From: Desulfuromonas sp. DDH964 | GTDB taxonomy: Bacteria; Desulfobacterota; Desulfuromonadia; Desulfuromonadales; DDH964 | DNA length: 64,000 nucleotides | Assembly (NCBI RefSeq): GCF_001611275.1 | Contig: NZ_CP015080.1 | Coordinates: forward strand, 62,001 to 126,000 | Direction of reading: 5' to 3' | In this document: piece after piece, positions 1 through 8,708 of the stretch | Layout: each line of letters begins with the position of its first letter | Position numbering within the stretch: the first letter of the stretch is position 1 | Position numbers and translations under genes: made by a program | The notes under the pieces: model-generated | Seen by the model: the letters and a program-made list of their open reading frames with translations, nothing else | Database searches by the model: none | Told to the model about the DNA's origin: nothing

Positions 1-755
1 CCAACCTCGGCTTTCTCGCCACCCTCTGCGCCCACCCGGCCTTTGCCGCCGCCGATCTCGATACCGCCTTTATCGAGCGCCACGCCACCGAGCTCTTCCC
101 CGAGCCCGGGCCGGTCAGCGAACGGATGCTGGCCCTCGCCACCCTGGCGCTGCTGCTGCGGCGTAACGCCGAGGCGGCAACGGCTGCCGCCGCCAGCTCG
201 GATCCCTGGTCCCCCTGGCATCGTACCGATGGCTGGCGCCTCAACTCCGATAACCACCACGAGTTCGGTTTCAGCGACGGCGGCGAGCGCCTCGCCGTCA
301 CCGTCCATTATCGCGGCGACTCTTACCTCTTCGACCTGCCGGGCGGGCAGCTCAGCGCCAGTGGCGCCATCGACAGCTCCGGGGAGCTCTGTGCCGAACT
401 GGGGGGAGAGCGTTGCCGGGTGACGGTGGTGCAGCACGGTCGCGAGCTGACCATCCTCAGCGGCGGCCGCAGCCACCTGCTCCTCCTCGACGATCCGGGG
501 CTCCAGGTTGCGGCCGAGACGGGGGGCGGACGGCTCACCGCGCCGATGCCGGGGAAGGTCGTGGCGCTCCTGGTCAAGACGGGCGACCGCGTCGAGCGGG
601 GCGCCAGGCTGGCGATCCTCGAGGCGATGAAGATGGAGCACACCATCACCGCCCCCGCCGCCGGGGTGGTGGCGAGCCTCCCCTTTGCTGTCGGGGCCAT
701 CGTCAGCGAAGGGGTCGAACTGCTCAGTATTGTGCCGGACGCGGAGGAGGGATGA
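1..755 (+). CDS. Biotin-dependent acyl-CoA carboxylase alpha subunit, C-terminal part (methylcrotonyl-CoA carboxylase type)
   Basis: The gene enters from the left edge; codons read from base 3, leaving about 250 residues. The C-terminal domain is a biotinyl carrier with the biotinylation site EAMKMEH at about 615-640, followed by the usual TAPAAGVV turn. The upstream part (TAFIERHATELF) resembles the region after the biotin carboxylase domain of methylcrotonyl- or propionyl-CoA carboxylases. The family carboxylates acyl-CoA with a biotin-linked carboxyl group. The stop overlaps the start of the HMG-CoA lyase gene (ATGA), and that neighbour argues for the methylcrotonyl-CoA enzyme of leucine/isovalerate breakdown. 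The exact substrate cannot be fixed without the upstream beta subunit. Confidence 0.88.
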   Translation, partial: NLGFLATLCAHPAFAAADLDTAFIERHATELFPEPGPVSERMLALATLALLLRRNAEAATAAAASSDPWSPWHRTDGWRLNSDNHHEFGFSDGGERLAVTVHYRGDSYLFDLPGGQLSASGAIDSSGELCAELGGERCRVTVVQHGRELTILSGGRSHLLLLDDPGLQVAAETGGGRLTAPMPGKVVALLVKTGDRVERGARLAILEAMKMEHTITAPAAGVVASLPFAVGAIVSEGVELLSIVPDAEEG

Positions 756-1660
756 AGCTGCCGCGCCAGGTCAGGCTGGTCGAGGTCGGCCCCCGTGACG
801 GCCTGCAGAACGAAGCGGGCGCGGTCCCGACGGCGACCAAGATTGCCTTCATCGACCGGCTCAGCGCCACCGGCCTGAAGGCGATCGAGGCGACCAGTTT
901 CGTCGCGCCGCAGGCGGTGCCGCAGCTGGCCGACGCCGCCGCGGTGCTGGCCGGTATCGAGCGCCGGCCGGGGGTGGTGTACAGCGCGCTGGTCCCCAAC
1001 CGGCAGGGACTGGAGCGGGCCCTGGCCGCCGGGGTCGAGGAGATCGCGCTTTTTGCCGCCGCCTCCGAGACCTTCTCACAGCAGAACATCCACTGCTCCA
1101 TCGCCACCAGCCTGGAGCGCTTCGCCGAGGTCGCCGCCATCGCCCGGCCGCGGGGAATCCGGTTGCGCGGCTATATCTCCTGTGTCGCCGGCTGTCCCTA
1201 CGAGGGAGCCGTACCTCCGCAGCGGGTGGCGGAACTCGCCGGTCGCCTGGCGGCCCTTGGCTGCGCCGAGGTCTCCCTCGGCGACACCATCGGCGTCGGC
1301 ACCCCGGGCCAGATCCAGGCCCTGGTGAAAGAGGTGGCACAACAGGTGCCGGTGACGCGGCTGGCGGTCCATTGCCACGACACCTACGGCCAGGCGCTGG
1401 CCAACATCCTGGCCGCCCTTGAGGTCGGGGTCGCCGTCTTCGACAGCTCGGTCGCCGGTCTCGGCGGCTGTCCCTATGCGCCGGGAGCCTCGGGAAATGT
1501 GGCGAGCGAGGATCTCCTCTATCTCCTCAACGGGCTCGGCATCGAGAGCGGTGTCGATCTCGACGGGCTGATCGATGCCGGCTGTTTCATCAGCGCTGCC
1601 CTCGGCCGGCCGACCGGGTCAAAAGTGGCGCTGGCGCGCCGCGGGTGCGGCGCCGGCTGA
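752..1660 (+). CDS. mvaB: Hydroxymethylglutaryl-CoA lyase
   Basis: The 302-residue protein cleaves 3-hydroxy-3-methylglutaryl-CoA to acetyl-CoA and acetoacetate, the last step of leucine catabolism. It begins with the DRE-TIM-type sequence VEVGPRDGLQNE, has the metal-binding HCHDTYGQALAN motif near residue 205, and the family signature GLGGCPYAPGASGNVAS containing the catalytic cysteine near residue 240. Length matches the family. The start ATG overlaps the preceding stop by 4 bp and has a GGAGGAGG ribosome site just upstream. The overlap implies one operon with the carboxylase. Confidence 0.95.
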   Translation: MKLPRQVRLVEVGPRDGLQNEAGAVPTATKIAFIDRLSATGLKAIEATSFVAPQAVPQLADAAAVLAGIERRPGVVYSALVPNRQGLERALAAGVEEIALFAAASETFSQQNIHCSIATSLERFAEVAAIARPRGIRLRGYISCVAGCPYEGAVPPQRVAELAGRLAALGCAEVSLGDTIGVGTPGQIQALVKEVAQQVPVTRLAVHCHDTYGQALANILAALEVGVAVFDSSVAGLGGCPYAPGASGNVASEDLLYLLNGLGIESGVDLDGLIDAGCFISAALGRPTGSKVALARRGCGAG

Positions 1661-1751
1661 GGCGGGAATCGACCCAAGAAGAGCAACGAAGACCGGCGCC
1701 CCGGCGTCGGACCATGAGCCCATGGATGCAGGCAGGGCAGGGAGAAGCGCG

Positions 1752-2531
1752 ATGAAACTGAAAGAGATTCTGGTTTACCTCGACCCGACCCCGGCGAGTA
1801 ACGACCGGGTGGCGGCGGCCCTGCTCCTGGCCCGCAAGCATGACGCCCGGCTGCGTGGCCTCTACGTCTACGAAGGGCCGGGGCAGCAGGACCCGGCCGC
1901 CGAGTTGGGCCGGGTACGCGAAGCCTTCGAGCGCCAGGTCGCGGCGGCCGGGGTCGCCAGCGGCTGGGTGGCGGTCGATCTCGGCTTCACCAAGATCAGC
2001 CTGGTGGAGATGCTCGGCTACCAGTGCTGTTTCGCCGACCTGCTGGTGGTGAGTCAGCCGGCGGTAGAGAAGGACGGGTTGGCGGGAATGGCGCGGCTCC
2101 TGCTCGGCGCCGGCTGCCCGGTGCTGGTGGTGCCGCTGGCGAATTGCCCGCTGCGCCTCGGCGAACGGGTGCTGGTCGCCTGGAAGGCCGGACCGAAAGC
2201 GTCGCGGGCGCTGCGCGATGCCCTGCCGCTGCTGGCCCTGGCCGAACAGGTCAGCCTGGTCTCGATCGGGAGTGGGGGGATCGGGATCGTCGACGAGAGC
2301 AGCCGGCTGCGTGACTATTGTAACGGTCACGGCCTGGCGGCGCTGGTCGAACAGATTCCCCGGACCAGCCTCGATGTCGGCGAAGACCTGCTCAACCTCG
2401 CCGCCGACCACGCCGCCGACCTGGTGGTGGTCGGGGTTCACGTTACCAGCCGCCGCGGCCGGCTCGAGCTGGGCGAGGTCGGCAACCGCCTCCTCAGCCA
2501 GATGACGGTGCCGATGCTCCTCGCCAACTGA
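1752..2531 (+). CDS. Tandem-domain universal stress protein
   Basis: The 259-residue protein has two alpha/beta UspA-like halves: the first begins MKLKEILVYLDPTPASN and ends near PVLVVP (about residue 130), the second ends with VPMLLAN. This is the UspE-like tandem layout of cytoplasmic stress proteins. The classic ATP-binding glycine run (G-x2-G-x9-G-S/T) is not clean in either half, so nucleotide binding is uncertain. The start is the ATG at 1752; upstream codons in the same frame show no family similarity. It follows the HMG-CoA lyase after 91 bp and may be transcribed with it. Confidence 0.82.
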   Translation: MKLKEILVYLDPTPASNDRVAAALLLARKHDARLRGLYVYEGPGQQDPAAELGRVREAFERQVAAAGVASGWVAVDLGFTKISLVEMLGYQCCFADLLVVSQPAVEKDGLAGMARLLLGAGCPVLVVPLANCPLRLGERVLVAWKAGPKASRALRDALPLLALAEQVSLVSIGSGGIGIVDESSRLRDYCNGHGLAALVEQIPRTSLDVGEDLLNLAADHAADLVVVGVHVTSRRGRLELGEVGNRLLSQMTVPMLLAN

Positions 2532-2566
2532 GCGGTCCGGCGTCCCGGGGGAGCGATGCTCTATCC

Positions 2567-2595
2567 TTGACAACATCCGCCTATGCGGATATAAG
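2567..2595 (+). promoter_or_regulatory. Sigma-70 promoter of the ars operon with ArsR operator
   Basis: TTGACA (2567-2572) and TATAAG (2590-2595) are separated by 17 bp. The spacer holds a perfect inverted repeat, ATCCGC-CTAT-GCGGAT (2575-2590), whose last base lies in the -10 box. This position fits an operator at which ArsR blocks RNA polymerase until arsenite binds. The same palindrome arms recur before arsC. Confidence 0.85.
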
Positions 2596-2602
2596 AGAAA
2601 CC

Positions 2603-2950
2603 ATGAAGACGACGACGCGCCTGTTCAAAGCCCTGGCCGACGAAACCCGGCTGCGCATTCTTGCCCTGTTGCGGGAGGGGGAACTCTGCGTCTGCGATCT
2701 GATGGCGGTCCTGAACCTGCCGCAGTCGACGGTCTCGCGCCATCTCGCCTACCTGCGCAACGCCGGGCTGGTCGACGACCGGCGCCAGGGGGTCTGGATG
2801 TTCTACCGCCTCGCCGACGCCGGGAGTCCCTTCGCCGATGAGTTGCTGGCCCTGCTCGGCCGGCGGCTCGGCGAACTGGCGCAGGTACGCCGGGACCTCG
2901 AAGCGCTGCGGCGGCGGGAGGTGACCGGCGCTGCCGGCGGCTGCCGCTGA
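2603..2950 (+). CDS. arsR: ArsR-family arsenic-responsive repressor
   Basis: The 115-residue winged-helix protein starts at the ATG directly behind the promoter (KALADETRLRILALL is the first helix pair). The sequence ELCVCDLM at about residues 32-39 carries the CxC pair that binds As(III)/Sb(III) in ArsR-type repressors, followed by the DNA-recognition helix LPQSTVSRHLAYLR. Binding of arsenite releases the operator. The 2575-2590 palindrome indicates autoregulation. It is the first gene of an arsR-arsC-acr3 operon. Confidence 0.93.
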   Translation: MKTTTRLFKALADETRLRILALLREGELCVCDLMAVLNLPQSTVSRHLAYLRNAGLVDDRRQGVWMFYRLADAGSPFADELLALLGRRLGELAQVRRDLEALRRREVTGAAGGCR

Positions 2951-2968
2951 ATTTTTTTACCCTGAGCT

Positions 2969-2984
2969 ATCCGCCCAGGCGGAT
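2969..2984 (+). promoter_or_regulatory. Second ArsR-type operator palindrome
   Basis: ATCCGC-CCAG-GCGGAT repeats the arms of the operator at 2575-2590 and lies between arsR and arsC, 15 bp before the arsC start. A second site for the same repressor is the simplest reading. No strong -10/-35 pair is evident here. Confidence 0.7.
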
Positions 2985-2999
2985 GTATTGGAGGTTGCA

Positions 3000-3434
<435 letters not shown>

Positions 3435-3456
3435 CCTGCCACGAAGGATGACAGCC

Positions 3457-4512
3457 ATGACCACCCTCTCCAGACGCCTCTCCTTTCTCGATCGTTACCT
3501 CACCCTCTGGATTTTTCTCGCCATGCTGGTCGGCGTCGGCGCCGGCTGGTTCTTTCCCGGGATCAAGGAGTTCGTCAACCTCTTCAGCGTCGGTACCACC
3601 AATATCCCCATCGCCGCTGGCCTGATCCTGATGATGTATCCCCCCTTCGCCAAGGTTCGCTACGAGGAGTTGCCCGACGTTTTTGCCAACAAGCGCATCC
3701 TCGGCCTCTCCCTGCTGCAGAACTGGGTAATCGGCCCGCTTCTGATGTTCTTCCTTGCCATCATCTTCCTGCATGGCTATCCCGAGTACATGGTCGGCCT
3801 GATCCTGATCGGCCTGGCGCGCTGCATCGCCATGGTCATCGTCTGGAATGAGCTCGCCAAGGGAAACAGTGAATACGCCGCCGGACTGGTCGCCTTCAAC
3901 AGCATCTTCCAGGTCCTCTTCTTCAGCGTCTACGCCTGGTTTTTCATCAGCGTGCTGCCACCCCTTTTCGGCCTGCAGGGGGCGGTGGTTGACATCACAA
4001 TTGGCGCCATTGCCAGGAGCGTCTTCATCTATCTCGGCATCCCCTTCCTCGCCGGGGCCCTGACCCGGCTGATCGGCGTCAAGCTCCTCGGGCGCGAGCG
4101 CTACCACGCGGTGGTGGTGCCCAGAATCAGCCCGCTCACCCTGATCGCGCTCCTCTTCACCATCGTCGTCATGTTCAGCCTCAAGGGGGAGCTGATGGTG
4201 CAGATCCCCCTCGACGTGGTGCGCATTGCCGTCCCGCTGCTGATCTACTTCGTGCTGATGTTCCTGGTCTCCTTCTGGATGGGGCGCAAGGTCGGCGCCG
4301 ACTACAGCCGCACCACCACCCTCGCCTTCACCGCGGCGAGCAACAATTTTGAGCTTGCCATCGCCGTGGCGGTGGCGGTCTTCGGCCTCAACTCCGGCGC
4401 CGCCTTTGCCGCCGTCATCGGCCCGCTGGTCGAGGTGCCGGTGATGATCGGCCTGGTCCATGTCGCCTTCTGGTTCCAGCGCCGCTGGTTCGGCGCGCAG
4501 GTCACTTTTTAG
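3457..4512 (+). CDS. acr3: Arsenite efflux permease, ACR3 family
   Basis: The 351-residue inner-membrane protein has about ten hydrophobic segments, starting with [19 protein letters not shown]. The conserved functional cysteine of ACR3 carriers is seen in [15 protein letters not shown]. It exports arsenite produced by ArsC. Of two in-frame ATGs the one at 3457 is preferred because AAGGA sits 8 bp before it; the ATG at 3448 overlaps the ribosome site. Length and hydropathy match ACR3 rather than the 12-segment ArsB. Confidence 0.93.
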   Translation: MTTLSRRLSFLDRYLTLWIFLAMLVGVGAGWFFPGIKEFVNLFSVGTTNIPIAAGLILMMYPPFAKVRYEELPDVFANKRILGLSLLQNWVIGPLLMFFLAIIFLHGYPEYMVGLILIGLARCIAMVIVWNELAKGNSEYAAGLVAFNSIFQVLFFSVYAWFFISVLPPLFGLQGAVVDITIGAIARSVFIYLGIPFLAGALTRLIGVKLLGRERYHAVVVPRISPLTLIALLFTIVVMFSLKGELMVQIPLDVVRIAVPLLIYFVLMFLVSFWMGRKVGADYSRTTTLAFTAASNNFELAIAVAVAVFGLNSGAAFAAVIGPLVEVPVMIGLVHVAFWFQRRWFGAQVTF

Positions 4513-4576
4513 GTTCTCCCTGCGAGGCGGGAAAGAGGAGGTAAGGGCTTTCGCAGCCGGTCGGAAGCTGTTCTGC

Positions 4577-4582
4577 TATAAT
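4577..4582 (+). promoter_or_regulatory. Possible -10 box for the ovothiol genes
   Basis: A TATAAT hexamer sits 39 bp before the ovoA start. No convincing -35 hexamer is found at 16-18 bp spacing, so this is only a candidate. Confidence 0.35.
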
Positions 4583-4621
4583 AGATCCTTTACCGCCACC
4601 CCAGCCGACCGGGAGGAGCCG

Positions 4622-6733
4622 ATGGAGCTGCGCAACACCCGCACCACCATTCTCAACAGCGGCACGCCGGAGCAGAAACGTGCCGAGATCCGCGCCTACT
4701 TTCACGCCTCTTACAGCCTCGATGAACAGCTCTACGACACCCTCGCCGATGACGCCGCCTTCTACCTGCGCCCCGAGCCGCTGCGCCATCCGCTGATCTT
4801 TTACCTCGGCCACACCGCCGCCTTCTACATCAACAAGCTGATCGTCGCCAGGGTCATCGACGAGCGCATCAACCCCGGCTATGAGGCGATGTTCGCCATC
4901 GGCGTCGACGAGATGTCCTGGGACGACCTCAATGACGCCAACTACGACTGGCCGACGGTGGCGGAAGTCAAGGCCTACCGCAATACGGTGCGGAACCTGG
5001 TCGACGGCGTGATCGCGAGCCTGCCGCTGACCCTCCCCATCGACTGGGAAAACCCCTGGTGGGCGATCATGATGGGGATCGAGCATTCGCGCATTCACCT
5101 CGAGACCTCCTCGGTGATCATCCGCCGTCTCCCCATCGAGCGGGTGCGGCAGCTGCCGCTCTGGGAAATCTGCACCGAGAGCGGCGCCGCGCCGCAGAAC
5201 CGGCTGCTGCCGGTAGCCGGCGGCAAGGTGACCCTCGGCAAGCAGAAGGACCATCCCCTCTACGGTTGGGACAACGAGTTCGGGCACCACCGTTTTGTCG
5301 TCGACGATTTCGAGGCGAGCCGCTACCTCGTTTCCAACGCCGAGTACCGCGAGTTCGTCGACGCCGGCGGCTACCGCACCCCAAGCTACTGGAGCGACGA
5401 GGGGGAGCGCTGGCTCACCTTCTCCCGCGCCGAACATCCCCTCTTCTGGATCAAGGACGGCGATTCCTACCGTTTTCGAACCATGGCGCAGGAGATCGCC
5501 ATGCCCTGGGACTGGCCGGTGGAGGTCAACCAGCTCGAAGCGAAGGCCTTCTGCAACTGGAAGGCGAAAACGACGGGCAAACCGATCCGCCTGCCGACCG
5601 AGGACGAGTGGTACCGGCTCCACGACCTGCTCGAGATTCCCGATCAGCCCTACTGGGAGCAGGCGCCGGGGAACATCAACCTCGAACATTTCGCTTCCTC
5701 CTGCCCGGTCAGCAAATTCGAGTTCGGCGACTTCTGCGACGTCGTCGGCAACGTCTGGCAGTGGACCGAGACGCCGATCACCGGCTTCGACGGCTTCGAA
5801 GTCCATCCCTGGTACGACGACTTCTCGACCCCGACCTTCGACACCCAGCACAACCTGATCAAGGGGGGCTCCTGGATCTCCACCGGCAACGAGGCGACCC
5901 GCGACTGCCGCTACGCCTTCCGGCGCCACTTTTTCCAGCATGCCGGCCTGCGCTACGTCGCCAGCGAGCAGGCGGTGGAGGAGCCGGAGGCGATGTACGA
6001 GAGTGACACCGCCGTCGCCCAGTATTGCGACGCCCACTTCGGCCCCGACAAGTTCGGGGTGCCCAACTTCCCCGCCACCCTTGCCGGCATCTGCGCCGAG
6101 GCGATGGGCGGCTGGCCGAAACAGCGCGCCCTCGATCTTGGCTGCGCCGTCGGCCGCGGGAGCTTCGAGCTGGCCAGGCACTTCGACTTCGTCACCGGCA
6201 TCGACTTCTCCGCCCGCTTCATCCGCATCGCCTACCAGCTGCAGGAGAAGGGGGTGATCCACTACCAGCTCCCCGAAGAGGGGGAGATCGTCTCCTTCCA
6301 CGAAAAGCGCCTCCAGGACTTCGGTCTCGCCGAGACGGCGCAGCGGATCGAGTTCTTTCAGGGGGACGCCCACAACCTCAAGCCCCAGTTTGCCAACTAC
6401 GACCTGGTCCTCGCCGCCAACCTCCTTGATCGCCTTTACGACCCGGCGCGCTTTTTGCGCATGATCCGCGAGCGCATCAACCCCGGTGGCCTGCTCGTCC
6501 TTGCCTCTCCTTACACCTGGCTCGAAGAGTTCACCAAAAAGGAGCACTGGATCGGTGGCGTGCGCCGCGCCGGTGAGCCCTTTACCACCCTCGAGGGGTT
6601 GCAGGAGCAGCTCGGCGACCACTTCCGGATGATCGGCGAGCCGCGCGACGTCCCCTTCGTGATTCGCGAGACCGCCCGCAAGTTTCAGCACAGTGTCTCG
6701 CAGCTGACGATCTGGGAGCGGCTGGAAGGATGA
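4622..6733 (+). CDS. ovoA: 5-histidylcysteine sulfoxide synthase with fused 4-mercaptohistidine N-methyltransferase domain (OvoA)
   Basis: The 703-residue protein has three modules. Residues ~1-170 form a DinB-like domain with the iron-binding HSRIHLE (H-x3-H-x-E). Residues ~190-460 form a formylglycine-generating-enzyme/EgtB-type sulfoxide synthase domain (GNVWQWTETP, KGGSWISTGNEATRDCRY). The last ~230 residues form a class I SAM methyltransferase domain with motif ALDLGCAVGRGSFEL. OvoA enzymes join cysteine and histidine oxidatively, and the C-terminal domain methylates the thiohistidine. The ATG at 4622 is preceded by GGAGG. The stop overlaps the next gene (ATGA), giving a two-gene ovothiol operon. 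Confidence 0.92.
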   Translation: MELRNTRTTILNSGTPEQKRAEIRAYFHASYSLDEQLYDTLADDAAFYLRPEPLRHPLIFYLGHTAAFYINKLIVARVIDERINPGYEAMFAIGVDEMSWDDLNDANYDWPTVAEVKAYRNTVRNLVDGVIASLPLTLPIDWENPWWAIMMGIEHSRIHLETSSVIIRRLPIERVRQLPLWEICTESGAAPQNRLLPVAGGKVTLGKQKDHPLYGWDNEFGHHRFVVDDFEASRYLVSNAEYREFVDAGGYRTPSYWSDEGERWLTFSRAEHPLFWIKDGDSYRFRTMAQEIAMPWDWPVEVNQLEAKAFCNWKAKTTGKPIRLPTEDEWYRLHDLLEIPDQPYWEQAPGNINLEHFASSCPVSKFEFGDFCDVVGNVWQWTETPITGFDGFEVHPWYDDFSTPTFDTQHNLIKGGSWISTGNEATRDCRYAFRRHFFQHAGLRYVASEQAVEEPEAMYESDTAVAQYCDAHFGPDKFGVPNFPATLAGICAEAMGGWPKQRALDLGCAVGRGSFELARHFDFVTGIDFSARFIRIAYQLQEKGVIHYQLPEEGEIVSFHEKRLQDFGLAETAQRIEFFQGDAHNLKPQFANYDLVLAANLLDRLYDPARFLRMIRERINPGGLLVLASPYTWLEEFTKKEHWIGGVRRAGEPFTTLEGLQEQLGDHFRMIGEPRDVPFVIRETARKFQHSVSQLTIWERLEG

Positions 6734-7908
6734 CGGCTTTCGACCTCGCCCGCGCCCGCCGCGAAACCCGCGGCTGCGAGAAGCTGATCCACTTCAACAA
6801 CGCCGGCGCCGCCCTGCCGCCAGTGCCCGTGGCCGACGCCCTGCACGACTACCTGCGCGACGAGGAGCTGCATGGCGGCTACGAGGTGATGGCCCGGCGC
6901 GAGCTAGAGCTGGAGCACTTCTACGTCGCCGCGGCCCGGCTTTTGAACTGCGCGCCCGCCGAGATCGCTTTTGCCGAAAGCGCAACCCGCGCCTGGAACG
7001 CCGCCTTCTACGCCCTGAAGTTCCGGCCCGGCGCGCGCATCCTGGTAGGCAGCGCCGAGTACGGCAGCAGCCTGGTCGCGATGCTGCAACGGGCGCGGAA
7101 CGAGGGGGTCGAGATCGTCGAAGTCCCCGACGACGGCCATGGTCAGGTCGACCTGGCGGCGCTGGAGCGGCTGATCGACGCCCGCACCCGGCTGATCTGC
7201 CTGACCCAGGTCCCCTCCGGCGGCGGCCTGGTCAACCCCGCCGCCGCCGTCGGCCAGCTCGCAAGAAGAGCCGGCATTCCCTATCTCCTCGACGCCTGCC
7301 AGGCCCTCGGCCAGCTCCCGGTCGATGTCGAAGCGATCGGCTGCGACCTCCTCTGCGGCACCGGCCGCAAGTTCCTGCGCGGCCCGCGCGGCACCGGCCT
7401 CCTCTACGTTCGCAACTCCCTGCTCGAGACGCTCGAACCGCACGAGCTCAACCACTTCGCCGCACCGATGCTCTTCGCCCGCGACTACCGGCTGCGCCCG
7501 GACGCCCGCCGCTTCGAGACCTGGGAGCGCAGCTATGCCGGCCAGCTCGCCCTCGGCGTCGCCATCGATTACGCCCTCGACTGGGGGTTGGAGACGATCA
7601 GCGCCCGCATCGGCCACCTCGCCGCCGAGCTGCGCCGTCAGCTCGCCACCCTCGACGGGGTCACCGTTGCCGACCGCGGCCTGCTGCAGTGCGGCATCGT
7701 CACCTTCCACGCCCGCCAGCGGCCTGCCGCCGAATTGCAGCAGCTCCTCGCCGACCGCGCCATCAATGTCGCCACTGTCCCTTTTTCCGCCAACCCTCTC
7801 AGCTCGGAGCAGCATCCGCACCCGCCGCTGTTGCGGGCTTCGCTGCATTACTACAACAGTGCGGAGGAGGTGGAGCGGTTTGTGGGGGAATTGCAGAAGT
7901 TGTTGTGA
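6730..7908 (+). CDS. PLP-dependent class V aminotransferase/C-S lyase, probable OvoB step of ovothiol synthesis
   Basis: The 392-residue protein is a cysteine-desulfurase-fold enzyme. It has FNNAGAALPP near the N terminus (phosphate/substrate loop), DACQALGQLPVDV with the PLP-pyridine aspartate, and the Schiff-base lysine in GTGRKFLRGPRG near residue 217. In ergothioneine and ovothiol pathways such an enzyme (EgtE/OvoB) cleaves the C-S bond of the sulfoxide conjugate. The 4-bp overlap with ovoA strongly supports that role. A general cysteine desulfurase is less likely given the neighbour. Confidence 0.8.
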   Translation: MTAFDLARARRETRGCEKLIHFNNAGAALPPVPVADALHDYLRDEELHGGYEVMARRELELEHFYVAAARLLNCAPAEIAFAESATRAWNAAFYALKFRPGARILVGSAEYGSSLVAMLQRARNEGVEIVEVPDDGHGQVDLAALERLIDARTRLICLTQVPSGGGLVNPAAAVGQLARRAGIPYLLDACQALGQLPVDVEAIGCDLLCGTGRKFLRGPRGTGLLYVRNSLLETLEPHELNHFAAPMLFARDYRLRPDARRFETWERSYAGQLALGVAIDYALDWGLETISARIGHLAAELRRQLATLDGVTVADRGLLQCGIVTFHARQRPAAELQQLLADRAINVATVPFSANPLSSEQHPHPPLLRASLHYYNSAEEVERFVGELQKLL

Positions 7909-7940
7909 TGGGGTGGAGTTAAAAGGCAGGAAAGTTCTTT

Positions 7941-8034
7941 GGACACGGATTCCACGGATGAACACGGATTAGGGGCAAGGACTGTAAAATTCAGGTTTGG
8001 CTTGATCCGTGTTCATCAGATTTGATCCGAGTTC
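7941..8034 (+). repeat. GxxExxY-associated palindromic repeat, copy 1
   Basis: About 94 bp beginning GGACACGGAT, containing ACACGGATTAGGGGCAAGG and ending in ATCCGTG/ATCCGAG motifs in opposite orientation. The arms fold into a long imperfect hairpin. Copy 2 starts 155 bp later; this copy is the more degraded. Confidence 0.85.
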
Positions 8035-8095
8035 GGCGGGTTATTTTGGTGTTTGCTGCATGGAAGGCGAAACAAAAGAGAAGACAGGAGCACTT

Positions 8096-8190
8096 GGACA
8101 CGGATTTCACGGATAACCACGGATTAGGGGCAAGGACTTTAGGGTTCATGTTTGGCTTGATCCGTGTTAATCAGATCTGATCCGTGTCCA
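8096..8190 (+). repeat. GxxExxY-associated palindromic repeat, copy 2
   Basis: A 95-bp imperfect palindrome with ends GGACACGGAT and ATCCGTGTCC, close in sequence to copy 1. It ends 52 bp before the GxxExxY gene. The rest of the 7909-8242 gap holds nothing else recognisable. Confidence 0.88.
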
Positions 8191-8242
8191 AAGTTTTTAA
8201 TCTTGAATTTGACAGATTTCGATGATTCAAGAAGGAGGGGGA

Positions 8243-8617
8243 ATGAAACACGAGGAAATCACAAATCAGATCATCTGCAGTTTTTACAATGTCTACAACA
8301 AGCTCGGGTATGGATTCCTGGAAAAGGTCTATGAAAACGCACTATTCATTGAACTCGCACTCACCGGTCTTGCCGTCCAGCAACAAGCCGCAATCGTTGT
8401 AAATTATGCCCAGCAGATGGTCGGTGAGTATTTTGCGGACCTGTTGGTAGAAGAAAAGGTTATCGTCGAAATCAAGGCAACCCGAGTCTTGAACGGCACC
8501 CATGAGGCGCAGCTACTGAATTATCTGAAGGCAACGGATGTTGAGGTGGGGCTGCTGCTCAACTTTGGCCCCAAAGCAGAGGTGAAGCGAAGCGTATTCG
8601 ATAACTGCATGAAATAA
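8243..8617 (+). CDS. GxxExxY family protein
   Basis: The 124-residue protein carries the name-giving motif GYGFLEKVYENAL near residues 24-36 and the later segment VEEKVIVEIKA, an acid-rich strand with E-x-K reminiscent of PD-(D/E)xK folds. The family is common in anaerobes, and its function is not established. Start: ATG at 8243 behind a strong GAAGGAGGGG. Codon use is more AT-rich than the neighbours, and palindromic repeats precede it, both consistent with lateral acquisition. Confidence 0.85.
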   Translation: MKHEEITNQIICSFYNVYNKLGYGFLEKVYENALFIELALTGLAVQQQAAIVVNYAQQMVGEYFADLLVEEKVIVEIKATRVLNGTHEAQLLNYLKATDVEVGLLLNFGPKAEVKRSVFDNCMK

Positions 8618-8708
8618 GAGCTCTGGAAAAACAAATATCCCCCGTCTGGTTCTTAGGCTTAGCTGGACGAAATTTGAGTCACTTCGAAACCATTTTTTCT
8701 CCATTGCC

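Noticed and set aside
7941..8190. CRISPR array.
   Set aside because: Only two long imperfect palindromes with a single 61-bp interval; no short regular repeats or cas genes.
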